Shown here piece after piece: positions 13,801 to 27,900 of a stretch of 64,000 nucleotides of DNA. Source of the stretch: Mactromeris polynyma. Taxonomy: Eukaryota > Mollusca > Bivalvia > Venerida > Mactridae. The translations under genes and the position numbers were made by a program. The notes below the pieces were generated by a model. That model was not told the origin of the DNA, searched no databases, and saw nothing but the letters and a program-made list of their open reading frames with translations. The stretch covers positions 1,798,001-1,862,000 of the forward strand of contig JASFXZ010000044.1 of assembly GCA_032209605.1 (NCBI GenBank), given 5' to 3'. Within the stretch, counting starts at the first letter, position 1, and each line of letters begins with the position of its first letter.

Positions 13801-16800
13801 TAAAATGGTACAATGAAGAAATGAGAATATCGTGTCCAGTAGTGTTGAAATAATGTTGCAAATGTTGTTCTTATTTTGCAATCAAAGGTAGGTAATAGTT
13901 GAATTTGGAAAATATCAACTGCAAAAATGTCTACCCGTCCACAATCCACAGTAACAATGCCAAAGTCTGGCATAATTCAGGCAGTTGCAATAAAGCTATT
14001 TCATTGACAACATTTGTGAATAGTTACATTAAGACATTACCATTAGCATTCAAAAACCAAAAATATTTGCGATGACTGACTGACGAAAAATATATACAAC
14101 ATATTATAGGGGTCAATGACTTGACCAAATATTTTGCACTGAATATATTAATTTGAATAATAAAAATTAAAGCCAGTTATCAGCAGAACCTTTCACTGAA
14201 AAGGTCGAGAGTTTGCCTTAGGCCCTCTAGTGGTTTCAGGGTGAGGATCATATAGAGCGGGGCACCGATCTCCAGAACAGCTCCGGCAAATCCAAAATCT
14301 GTCAAGAAGTAACATACTTAAATATCAGAAGTGTCAACAGAGCCAAATCCTCAATCCTGAAAACTAATCGGAATCAAAGAACTCATCCACGGTCTTGTCC
14401 ACCTGGGATTTTATCGTATGCTTTTTAAAAAATACTTTCGTACTCAATTTCGTTATTTCAGAAGCAGATTCGCTCCTATCCCCATATAAACTCATCAGAT
14501 TTATATTGATATGGATATCGATCTCTGGGGCTTTGAATCCAGATTTCCGGATTAATTCGAAATTTTGACACCCCTGAAAAATATTACCTGTAAGAATGAA
14601 AGTCTGTGTGTTGTTTCTTTAACACGCCTGTATATTCATCTATATCCATTTTCTTTCTCTTCAATGAAGGTTTAGACTTATGCTCTACTATTTCTGCTTC
14701 CATGTCTTCATCCGAGTCACTTGGAATTTCTTCATCATCATCATCACCTGATTTCCTGAAACTATTCAGAACAGATACTTATATATGTAAATTTTGCATT
14801 AGGACAATGTATTACACATCATATACATGTACATGTACTATCAGGGGGAATAATACATGACACTATAAATCAGAAGAAAATGTTTCTCAATGTTTGCCAG
14901 AAATACTTGATGTGTTTCTTTTTCAAATTTGAGGAAACATACATATTTGGAATAAAGATAAAATAAAATGAAGTAAATGATTCTTTTTCAACATTGAATA
15001 TCCTCATATAAAGTCTGTCACTCAACCACATAAATGTGGTAATATTTGATAGTCACACAAAAATGAATACCAACAGTTTATGCAGAAAACACAAAATCAC
15101 TTTTCACAACTATCAGCTGGAAAGTGAAAAATCTACAAATATCAAAAATCAATCCACAAAATCAGTCATGTTTCACTGACCCAAAATTTCATGTGCCATT
15201 TCAGAATATTTTTCCTAAATAAAATTGGGTAAGTATTTATTAATTCTATAGTATTTTACTGCAAACTTGCGAGACATTAGCTTTAGTATCAGAGGGGAGG
15301 GGGCTCCATTGTCGAGCTAAAATAGTCACCAACTTCAAATCACTAGCCCTCACTGCTGCAGATTAGAATCCCACCTAGGATTTAGAATTTGACTGCAAGC
15401 AAGTTATCCAGCTGGTTTACAGGACAACAGCTCTACCCAGGTGTCCTCCTGGATTCTTCATCAATCACTAATAGCTGGAATAGGCACTACATGAAGCTGG
15501 CTATTTATGAGAGTAATCTGACTTAGAGCCTCATTATGAAATAGGATCAATGGGCAAAACTCTAGTGAGTTTGAGTTGTTAAAAATAAATTACTTCTGTT
15601 TATCCTTCTTTGACTGGTTTGCATTACCCAGATTTCTGGTTTCCGTATTCTGATGAAGCAGTAAGTTCTGCAGATGAACCAGACTACCAAGTAAATGATT
15701 TAGTACTTCCTGCACTGTAATATATAAAATAACACCAATAAAATGTCAATGCTATATTTATAATATACAATAACAATATTAGGCTACAATTTTTTCTTGT
15801 GACTTTATTTTACGTGAAATAATTGATAAAATGCAAACAAGCGCAAAACTGTTTTTTCCTATGTGAAAATGTCCTGTTGTGGCTGTTTCATACATATCAT
15901 AAAAGAGTTATTTAATTCATTGCTATGACAAAAATAATATCGTATAGTAAGTATAATTTTTTTTTCAGTAAACAGAAAAAGTATCATTTTCAAAACCAGA
16001 TAAACCTTGAATAATTTTGACAATTTACAGTACTATTCTTTGAGTGAAAAAGTATTTATAAGGAAGGACCCTGGACCTGAAGGTGAAAGAAAAGAAACAG
16101 AAGTTTAACATCTTCCAACATATCCTAAGTGAATGTAACAATAAAGTACCCAATTTCACTCCATCCCTAATCCAAACATGAACTTGTTTTGCTGTTAGTA
16201 AATAAATCCATTTGGAAAGTTATATCTAGTTGTAAAACAAACCTTCATTTGAAGGTCATGGAAGCGCAAATGCAGGAAAAAGGTCTTTCATTGACTAAGA
16301 AGTAAAATTAGTATCCACATATCCAGGAGTGTCCCTAATTTTTGAAAGCAGCAGGGAAATTGCCAAAAGTAAGCAGGTGTCTGGGACTACTCCCCTTAAT
16401 TATGATCCTTTATACAAGAAAAGTAGCTGTCTTAAGTTACTGGGTAATTTTACCAGCTCCCCGGCAGTTATTGACACCCCCTGCATATCCTGTAGGAACT
16501 TGTTTAAGCATGTGCAAAAAATTCCTTAAAAGTATTAGAAATGAAAACCCTATATTTATTTACCTTTGTTTGATTCCGCCATCAAATCCTCCGACTGTGA
16601 GCTGAATTCATTGCACATATCTTTCTGTGGAAGTTGATTGACTATTGCAACAGCTTTCTGTAACTTAATTCTTCCTTCAAGTAATGAGTCCCACAGACCT
16701 AAAATATGAAAATAATCCACTTGTACATCAGTGTTCTGTTACTGTATCAGCTGTTTTACTCAGGAGATTAACAAATACCCTATCCATCACAGTTTATTAT

Positions 16801-19800
16801 GTTGGACAAAACAGGTGTATGACAAAATCCCACCAAGACAAAACCTCCTCTGTCCATTTTTGTTAAGGAGCTATAATGGGTCAGGGGTTCCATTTGATCA
16901 TTGTGTTGACCCTTTGACCCCTTCAATTTTTCAAAAGGCTACAGTTTGACTCAAGAATTTTGGTTGAAGGGTCAATTTTTTCTGAATCATAGGTCATTTG
17001 GCTATAAAATGGTCAAATCTCGTCAAAAAGTATCAAAATGATCCTCAAGATTCAGCACCTAGTAGACCAGTCTATGCGAAAGACGCGGACATATTACTGG
17101 ACCGGAGGACTGGTAAACTTGGAAGTATTACTGGCCCGGACAGAATATTACTGGCCCGGAAATTGATAATGACCAAAATCGTGAAGTATACTAAATAACT
17201 ATTAAATTACTATTCTATTAGTATTAAGCTGAAATTGGTTAAACTTAAAGTTTAATAAGGTCAATGTGTAAAATGGTAACACAAGATGGTCTGCATTTCC
17301 ATTTATGCATTTTGACATAATGTATAAAGTTTATAACTACCTGTATTCTTAAATTATAATTATGAGATCTATTCAAAATCACTGATCGGGAAGTAAATCT
17401 GATGCTTTGCCTAGTTTCAGTAGCTAAAAATATTTACCACCAATGAAAACTATGACAATGTAGTTTTCTCAACATTACATTGAATGGGTCATTTTAGAAC
17501 AACCCATAATATAAATGTAGAATGGTATGTGTATCTCCTAGATAGCGACATGAATATTGTCAAAAGATTCAGTCATTTATAAATATGAAATCATTTATTT
17601 ATGCATTAAGTTCAACTACTGGTTGTTTGACATATTCCAAACTTGAACACATCTTCCATACAGGAGTTATTTAAAAACACATTCATAAAACACTAACAAA
17701 TAAGTAACTAGAAAATTATAATTATGCAAACATAAAAAACAAGTATCAACAGATAAAAACTGTTTTACTAACAGATACTGGTAGACAGGGCGAGTGCAGT
17801 TCACAAATGGACGTTTATATTGACTTGACATTTTGATCGCACTTTCAGTTACAAATAAGATATTTAAGCGTTTGAAATTACTTCAGCGCATTTTTGATGA
17901 TATCTAGCTGTTTTGAGGTGATTAAACTTCCTCTCTCGACAGAATCATGCTCGACATTGTTGTTAAAACGAAAGTGAAATTGTCGTGATATTTCGTACTC
18001 GAATGTTTTCGTACCGTAAGTACGATGTTTTTTAATTGTGCATATGGCTATTTTTGCACATATTTTGGGTTTTATTTACATAAATTCAAAATTTTACGTA
18101 TGTATTTTGAATAAATATATGATATTCCAACGTAAAATATCACAACTTATTTGTTACACGGACTACTTCGCGACAGAATAACTCGCACAATGTGCTGCGT
18201 AGTAATACATTATTGACATAGACGCTCTCAGAGATTCAATAGGAAGTGGCACAGGCTTGATTTGTAAACATTCGGTGCAATTTAGCTGACAAATGATTAT
18301 ACCTGTCAATTAGTTTCGGAATTGGTGCTTCGTACGGTCAGAACTTTCTAATTTCTGAATGCGTCTGCTACTTTCGTTTTGTCTTCCTCAAATACGCATG
18401 CGCATTCATGTACGAACGTTGATGCTTTGTTTTTACATCTTAACGATCCACATGTACATGTTTTAAAAGACGTTTACCTCAAATAATTTGTTATAAACCA
18501 ATGAAAATCGTTGAAGATAGTTCCACTCAAGTTATGGCTATTTTTGTTCCCAAATATTATGAAATAATCCACCGGCCAGGAGGGCCAGTGAAATTGTAAA
18601 TTTTATCGGACCTCTTCAAATTTTGCCGGTCAGGTCCGAGGTCCGACGGTCTTTCGCATAGACTGGTAGACCCCTAATTGGTACTAATTCTACATGCATC
18701 AATGAGTTAAATTCAATGAATTAACTGTATACTGTAACAATGATACAATAAGAAATATGATTGGCATACCTAACTGTTGCTTAGCAGCTTGTCCTTTGGC
18801 AACTTCATCTGTGGCAGCTCTTGAGAATTTTTGAAAGCCTTCCTCTGGAAAAAGAATCAACACTAAATACATTCATGACTGTAGCAAGATAGATCAATCA
18901 ATATTCAGTAAAACAAGATGTGTTCATAGGACAAGGATGCCCATGCAATGTGCTTCTTAAGTGTTATTGATCGGAAACCAATGTTTCATGTCGAGAAAGG
19001 ACATTCGTTCATAACTCCTAAAATGTTTGTGGAAAATGTTAGATGCAATCTCAACAGTATTTCGCAGGAACAAATAATTAATATCATTTTGAAAATGACC
19101 TAGACAGGAACTACTCAACTTTTGGGGACTGATACTCATTACAGCATATGGTGGAATTCTGCTTCTTTAAAATATCAAAATGGGAACTTTGAGCCAAACG
19201 CAAATGTCCAATTTTGATTTTTTACTCTAATTTTAAACTACTATTGACACATATACAGTAGTTTCAGACAAATGTCCAAATATGCTTCAAGAAATGTGGA
19301 TCAATCCAAAATAATCTTATAAGAATTTTCTTTCTTTTTGCCAATAGAAAGTTTCTATGGAAATATGAAGCCAGATTTAATAAATAAATAATTACTTTGA
19401 TAAACTGATGCAATTTTATTATAAAATTGGCTATTTTGAGACAATTTTGACAAGTTTTAGAGTAAGATTGGTATAGCAATAACCAATTGCTCTCTGCTTG
19501 TCTACTAGCACTAATCTACAAAATGGTACCCATAAAAGATAAATGGTTAAATAATATTATGTAGGCCTAAATGACCTATCAGTTTGAAACTATTACACCC
19601 AAGTAGTATTCTTCACTCTCATACACACAGTGTCATGAAACATTTCAAAGAATAAATAGTCAATACAAACCTTCATCGTACTCATCATCATTCTGGTCAT
19701 CACTCACTCCCTCGATTTCACTCATATCATCATCATCATCTGCACCCTCTCCACCATCATCACTCTCATCGTCACTGTTGTCATCATCATCATCAAAAGA

Positions 19801-22800
19801 CTCATCATCAGCATACTTTGAATAATCACCATCATCTTTGAACCTGGAATAAAAAACAACCTGACGAATTAAAAAATACATTTGTTTCTAATCCTGAACC
19901 GAACAAAAACATTGATTGGGTAAATGGCAAAGAAAATGATACAATTCTCTGTCCAGTGAGCAAACAGTTGTAATATTAGATGCATATATAATATTAGTCA
20001 TATATGTATTTCAATATATTTAAGTATTTGAGTAGGGGCAAATCTTGTGAGAAAATAGCAGGAGGTTTTGACTCCTATTTGCAAGAAATAAGTCTCTTTA
20101 CAAAACTGCAATTACATATAAATCTTATATTTCATATGTAATGATAATGCATTAAAAATGACATTAATGATTTCTTTGCTATACGTGTGGCAATTGTACT
20201 ATTTTGTTTGCTTTTCGAAGAACATACACAAATTGTTCCAATATTTCAGGAAGTGCAAACAGAATACATATTAAATTTTACATTTATTTTCTACAGTTTA
20301 GCACAAAATATTCATTATCATTTGAGCGCCGCTGTACGATTTCCAACTTCTTCTTTAAGTGAAGTCTTTTCTAGAAAACAGTACATGTGATGTCACCATG
20401 TACTGACAGTAAGCAGTATTTGCTGCATATGGCAATATGAAAACGAAGTGACCATATGTAGTAAATTTCATTTCCTGATTGCAACTAGTGACATCACATG
20501 TTGCGTTTTCTTGAAATGACGTCTCTTACAGAAGAGGTTGTAAATCCCATAGCAGCGCACGTTTGTTCTTCATGATACGTACAAAAATTCCTGAGTTTTA
20601 AGATCCTTGAAGGTCTTAGTAAAGTTTTCATCATCATCTATACTCTCATTTCCTTCAGAAGCACTATCATCATCTTCTTCATCATCAATGTCATCGTCAA
20701 GCATATCACCCTGTTCTGAATCTGCTTCATCTTCAAATCCAACGTTATCATCTGAAATTTTATTGCAAGTTGTTATATCCGACCAACATTATAAAAGCGT
20801 CCCAGGGGTTTTCCCCAAGACATTTCATCTAAGGTTTCTTGGACCCTTGTGTTTGACAAATATGGGGTCCTTAGTTAATTTGTAGGGTCCCAGATATGCA
20901 GTTTATACTGGACAAAAGTTTATTTTAGGAGTCCCAGGGATGTACAGCAAGTTGAAAATGGGAGTCCCTAGAAAGAAAAGGGAGTCAGGTTCGAGATTTT
21001 TGCGTCAGGGAAATTCCTGCATTCGTTTGCCATCTCCCTGCCTACTCACCAAATAACTAAGTAGCGCTCAAAATAATTTTATTGGTCCATGTCAAGAATT
21101 TTTCCTTGTTTTTTTAGTAATAATTGAGAGAAATATAATTAAACAATAACTTACAGTGTTTATTTTCATGTTTTTCTTTAATAAAAAATAGATTACCCTT
21201 CTGTTTGACTTCACGTAGTAGTAAAGGCAGAAAACAAACAAAATATCTTTTAAATTTACAGAATAATGAATATTATACTGGCATAGCTTTGAAAAATTCT
21301 ACGTCTATGTGCCGCAAAGCCTAAATATCTTCAATCAACAAGCCAACAATTAACTCTATGATGTTGAAAAGCAGAAAATAAGGTGCAGTCATGGCCAATA
21401 CCCATCGGACAGTCGGACCTGACCAATAAAAAATGGCCAGGTCCTATGTAGAAGGCCTGTGCATCGGTCCTTATGTCTGATACCATACGGATTTTCAGGG
21501 CTAGCGCTGGCTTTTTTTTTCTTGAGCCAATTTTGGAACCGGTAAAATTCAGTAATTCGCGGGCTATATTTGTGCAATCAACAAATATTAAGTGCAGTTT
21601 GTCGTCTCAACCCCCCAATATTCCATGGCATAGGACTTTGTTATTTCACTGTAATCCTTTTTAGTGTTTCTTTGAAATTGCTTTAGTCTACAAATCATTT
21701 CTAATAGAGCTTATAGGATGATTCACTGTTGCACTGTTATTTTATTTCTTGTTTATTTTATTCTTGTTATTAAAGTTTAAACAATACATCTCATTATCAA
21801 GTATTCAAATGTTAATCAAATTGAAAGATGAAGACAATGTATACTCCCAAACACAAGTCACGTTCAAGAAGCAATATACATTGTATGTTTAAAACAGTCA
21901 GCTGTACATATAAACTAGGCCAAAAATGAAACATAAACTAAACATACAGTGAGGTAAATTATATGTGAATAGTCATAGCAGACTATGAGACATAAATCAT
22001 CAGTATATACAGGCAATAATAATAGTAATCTGAATTTACAATAATAATTTTCATTCCTCGTAAAATACGGAGCGGGCGGCATTACGGACTGTATGGTACA
22101 GATTTTATTGTATACTAGATCCGAAAACGAAAGTGATTGCATGGTTATTCGCATGAAAATCCGAGGCATAAAAGCGTATTTTTAATTTTCCTAGACAATG
22201 TCTTGCGATGCTGGAGTAAATAGTTTAAGAATTAAACGTGGGTTGCGGAATAAATACCCTTTTCTACGTCGTCGTCGGCAGTTTTAATTTCATAAGATGG
22301 CACTTTCAGCGATATAAGATTCTAGAGAATTCCTGTATAAAAGCTGTCATTGGCTCAAAGATTAACGTTAATTAAAGAACCGTAAACTTATTTCAATCGA
22401 AAGTCACCTCAAAGTGTAAACAACAGTTTGCAACTTTTTCTATTGTTGGTCTATAAACCGTTATTTCGGCGTATTCGTGTTTGACCAATTTAGTTCTCTG
22501 GAGTGTTATTATTATGCGCTTCACAGGTCTATCACGTGTGTCGGGTACGCGTGACTGATTTGATTGGCTGAAAGGGGATTTTGTGACAGGCGACAAGCTC
22601 CGCCACCGATTGGTTTTAGCAAGCGTGTGTATAATCATGTCAACATACACGAACCTGTCATAGACAGGAAATCAATTGGGGCACTTTAATATGTACGCGA
22701 GTTATACACAGACATTGAGAACCGGTCTCAGCCGCTTTTAACCGCATTTATCATCGAAATTGAGTGGAATAAAACATTCTCCAACGGTAAATTTTTAAAG

Positions 22801-24902
22801 TTGTACTTTTCGACGATTTGAGCCCATTTTTGTTTTCTTGAAGCTCAATTGGTGAAAGCCAGCGCAAGCCCTGAATTTTACAACATCCGTTGCTTATCAC
22901 ACAATGCGATCTTCTAACGCGCATCGATTGTCTGCACATTTGCTTGTTTTTCGAACATATAAACTTTGAATGTGTCGTCAAAAAGAAATTTCACGAGTGA
23001 ATGTTCAAGTTAATCATAATTTATAAGTTACTTATCGAAATACGCCAATTATTTGCTCATTTCTGTTTGATTTGTTAATTTTCACTTTGAAACGAGCTGC
23101 ACAAAATCCTGTTAGAAAATGGAAAAAACGGTTCTTTTCTTGGAATTTTTTTTTACGTTGTAGACGACTGATAAGAGTTGTCAAAATGGACATTTCTGGA
23201 AGCCTTTACTTTTTCGAGTTCAATGCGGTATGATTCAACTCAATATCTTGATATTTCGAGAGTTGTCAGTGGTATTCCTCAATTTTGATTGTTACTCCCC
23301 ATGAATTTACAAAATGTAGCATATGAATGATACTGAACTGGTTAAAAATGGTATTGATATTGTTACAACCCCCATGTTTCCCAAGTCACATTTTAAGTAT
23401 GAGTGCATGTATGATGAATGTGATAGGTTACTGTATTATTACTTTACCTAAAAAACGTATCTGCAAAGAATGTAATTTTTAACAACATGTTTTCGATCTG
23501 AGTCTGACAAGTTTGCATTCGGTCGGACAAGTTTTCCAAGGTTGTCAGACCGAATGTCTGACAAGTCTTGGAAGTCATTCGCCATGACTGAAGGTGAGAG
23601 AATTGTGAAGTTTACCGCTGTCATCTAGGGCCTTTCTTGATGTTTTCTTTCCAGCATATCTTTTATCTGTATCAGCAAGTATGATTGCATTTTTCTGTCG
23701 CAGTTTACTAGGTACCAATGATTCTGTGTATTGGATATCTTCATGGTCCACCAGTTTCGCTTTTGTTTCTGTAATGAAAATCAATCACCAACGATTTAAT
23801 ATGCCAGAGGATAAAAATCATTTTTCACATTTTTAGTGGGTAGTGACTTGTCCAACTAACCCTATTTTGACTACTAGTAGTAGTACTACATTAAATGAAG
23901 ACTTGTTAGTCATAAAAGATATGCAAATTGTGGTTTGTCAGTAAAAACAATCATTTCATCACATGCTGGTACCACTCAGAACAGTATTGATCAATAATTG
24001 ACATAGTTATGAACTTCGGAACTAACTTTGTGTATAATTCTTGTAGTGGAGTTGTATACCTTTATAGTTACAAGTGTAATATTTATGTAAGACCCCACTT
24101 TTTTTTCAAAAAATGTTTCAATACTTTCATTTGTAAATTAGATGATAGATTTTAGGAACCAATCAACGAAACCTGGCACCTGTGGGTCATTGTAAGAGGT
24201 CAAGGTAGTGTTAAAATGTTATAAAATATAATCTTGCATTCATAGTTAAAATAAGTTATTTTTTTATTGGAAGTTATTCAATTCATCATCTAAAACCAAT
24301 AAAAACTCTGCACAACCAAGTTGTTATTGTTGGTAGTGGCTAGGTGTATAAATACATACCTTTAGACCCGGAGTCCGGTGGAACGAGAGTCCTGTACTCA
24401 TAGAAATCCTATACAGTAGCGACCACAATGATAATTTTTTTTTCCAGAAATCATGGCATTGTGTTATATCAATGGAAAGCAATTGACAGGAGAAAAACAA
24501 AAATGTATTTATTTTTTTAATCGGACCACCATATATAGAGTTATTGCCCTTTGAAATTAGACAAAATTGGAACTTTTCTGCCGTTTTCCCAATTAAAATG
24601 TAATTAAAAGGTAGCAAACAAAAGAAAGCAACAATAACGTTAGATATCTTAAAATACATGAATGAAATAGCTTATATATTTCAGTGTTTGTTGAAAGTTG
24701 ATATTTGCTGATTGATAAAATGATTGATTTGCTGATTAATTGATCGATTGATTGACTAAATGATTGACAAATACATAAACATATGTTTAGTTAATTTGAA
24801 AGCGACATACATGTACAAAAGAATAAGGATTAAGTGATTGCGATAAAGTCCATGCTAGGTTATACCATAGTCATGACTGGATTCGCTTTCACAATGGAAT
24901 AA

Positions 24903-24947
<45 letters not shown>

Positions 24948-27900
24948 CTAAATGATTGACAAATCCATAAACATATATTTCGTTAATTTTAAAGCGACAT
25001 ACAAAAGAATAAGGATTTAGTGATTGCGATAAAGTCCATGCTAGGTTATACCATAGTCAGGACTGGATTCGCTTTCACAATGGAATAACTTGATTGATTG
25101 ATTGATTGATTGATTATTAGACAACTGTTTGGTACGTTAAGCTTCAATGATAACGTCTCCTGCTTTATACTCCTCTCCTAGTTTTGAGGTATATATTGAG
25201 TCGTCATCTTCGTATTTTACATTAAACCATTGTGGAAATCCCGGCACCTGAGAAATTACATAACCATTGTACCACTTGTCTTCTTTATTTACTATCCATT
25301 TATGACTTATTTTTTTCCTTACTAGTATATGTGAACGATCAGGTGGTGGTGTTACATATGCATTAGTTATTAATGAAAGGACATTAGATTTCAGTTCATC
25401 AACACCTAAACTGACTCTATTTCCGTCAATTAATTTACTGAAAAGATACACATTAGGGATGCTCGCACAAGTTTGTTTAAAAACATTTTTTCTAAAACGT
25501 AACTGGACTTTCAAAGCCTCTTCTTTTTCTGTTTTTGATTTTATTTTTTGTAATTCATCATCAACCTGTTGGGCATTTTGCCACAGACCATAAAATAACA
25601 TGTCATCAGTTTGAAGTTCTAATTTTTCTATCCTTTTTCTTTCAGTTTCTTCCTTTTTTCTAAAGTCATCTTGTTGCTTTTCTATTCTCTTTGCCAAAAT
25701 GACACTTTCTCTCATTTTAAATATATTTCTTTCTTTCTTAACCCGAGACCTACTTTGTTTAATTATGCTTTCAAAATTTTCTTGATGTTCCAGCCATTCA
25801 GAGGTTTTATTTAGGGAGAAGGATATTTGTGCCTCTAGGGCAAGAGTTTTAATGTTTGGTTTGGATGACAAAATATGATCAACATATGAGAACATTCTTT
25901 CAGGGAATTTGTTATGTTTATCAACACTTTGTGTTTCTACTACATTAATTTCTTCATGGTGTCCACCAGGAAGGTGATCAGCATACTGACGTTTAAGTAA
26001 TTTGGAAAGGGCTGGTAATATAACAGAGAGTATCAAATATACATGATTGTCATAATCAGATTCATTGACAAGACTGTCATATATTTTGTCTTTTTTAACT
26101 GGAACATCACTATATAAAATTAGATTTCCTTTCATGAATTCTTCTAAATTGTTCAAAACAGTGTCCAAAAATTCTACAAGCTGTAAATAACGTCCATTCA
26201 TTTGCGAAATGGAAATGTCCTTACTTTCTATTACTCTCCACAGTGGAGTAGTTAAAAATTTACACACAAGGCCTAATGCTTTACATCCAGCTAAAAAGAA
26301 AGGGACTTTCAAATCATGTAAAATACTCTTTTGTAGACCATTGACGACACTTGACTTTTCTAAAAATTCAATCATATTGGTGTGTAAAAAGTAAACATGT
26401 CCAGCATTTGAAAACAGAATATTAAATCTGTTTCCTTTTAACGGTTGTAAAGGCAAAGCCAAAATGTTATTAACTTTCAGAAAGTCTTGTATAAAGATTT
26501 TAAATGATAGGTGACAGCCATTTTTTTGGTCGCCGCGTCTTGCAAACGCTTTGCATGCAGAAAGGATCAGTCTAACTGTCCCTGGCTGTCCAGATTTTAC
26601 AAATGTGGGGTTGTCAATTGGTATATTATTGTCAAAATGTTGCTTCTCAATTTCGTAAATAGTTTTCTGTGAAACATCGGCCATATGCACCAGGGTATGT
26701 AAACCACAAAAAAAATTGTTCATCCTACTTATTGCTAACTGGGACTCTTCAGACATATCATTATAGTTTTGTACAATCTCGGGCAAAACACTTTCTCTGT
26801 ATTCAGACAATAATCTATTAAATTTAGTCTCGGTTGCAGCTCTGTCACTCATTGTATTTTTTATATTGGTTAATAACTTTTTTCCACTTTCAGATTCATT
26901 GGAACAAACATTTTCTATATCATATAAAATTTCCTTAAAAGTATCAAGTGTGTCACTAGAAGACTTGGTGGCCATATCTCTGAGTCCTAAAACCATATAA
27001 TTGCCCTCAGAATCCCGTGTTGCAAAAGCCCCCCACTTTGATCCGTATTTGGATGCTTCATCTGTATGAAGAGTAGTGTTCGAACTATTACATTGTTCCC
27101 CAACTTGAATTCGAGATATAATTCCTCTTTCTATAGACCAATTGTTTACAGTACTTGGAGAAGGAAGTTTATTAGGATTTTTGTTGCAAAGTTTTAGGAC
27201 AGATCTAATAACATTACTTACATTTTGACATGACACTTGATTATCAAGTAAAGAATAAACACATGAATGTAAGGGGGCTACATATGTTTTACTCTGCTCA
27301 TCAAACAGTTCCAAATTTTCAATTCTTTTAAGTTCAACATTTTCAAGTTTCAATTCATCATTTCCCTGTTTTAAATGTTTTATTTCATTATCTTTCATAA
27401 TTAAAATTTGCTTCAGTTCAAGTACTTCAGTTTTCAGTTGAGCCTGTCTGTCATTAACATCAAAATTATTATTGTCATCTAGTTTCATACATTTATCTCG
27501 CCAATAATTCTCGCGATTTGCCGAGCGTTTTAAAACCTTTTTTTGACTTTCAATTTTATGAACTTGTTTTTCAAAACTTTCATTTAACTGATCTTTTTCC
27601 TGTACTACAACATCCAAATGTTGTTCAATTTTTTCTTTTTCTGTTTGAGTACTGATAAGTTCCTCCCCAAGTTTCACAGCAACAGTTTTATATGTCTCGG
27701 CCATTAATTCAGGATTATCACCAGCAGCAAATAAACTCTTGTCACCAATTGTGACACTATCATTATTTTCATTTCCCATAGAAAATGTATCAGGTACAGG
27801 AAATTCGTATGTTGCATTCAAAAATCTGTCAAGGTTTTCTTTTCCTTTTACACGAGTTTTACTCTTATTTAAATGTTGGTATTTTTGAAACAAGCGTGAT

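Noticed and set aside
14165..14300. Additional AATF exon between exons 8 and 9
   Set aside because: The reading [18 protein letters not shown] has no counterpart in AATF, and exons 8 and 9 join in phase without it.
24324..24659. 111-aa ORF (-) with a hydrophobic N terminus
   Set aside because: It overlies dispersed repeat phrases in an AATF intron and has no recognisable domain.
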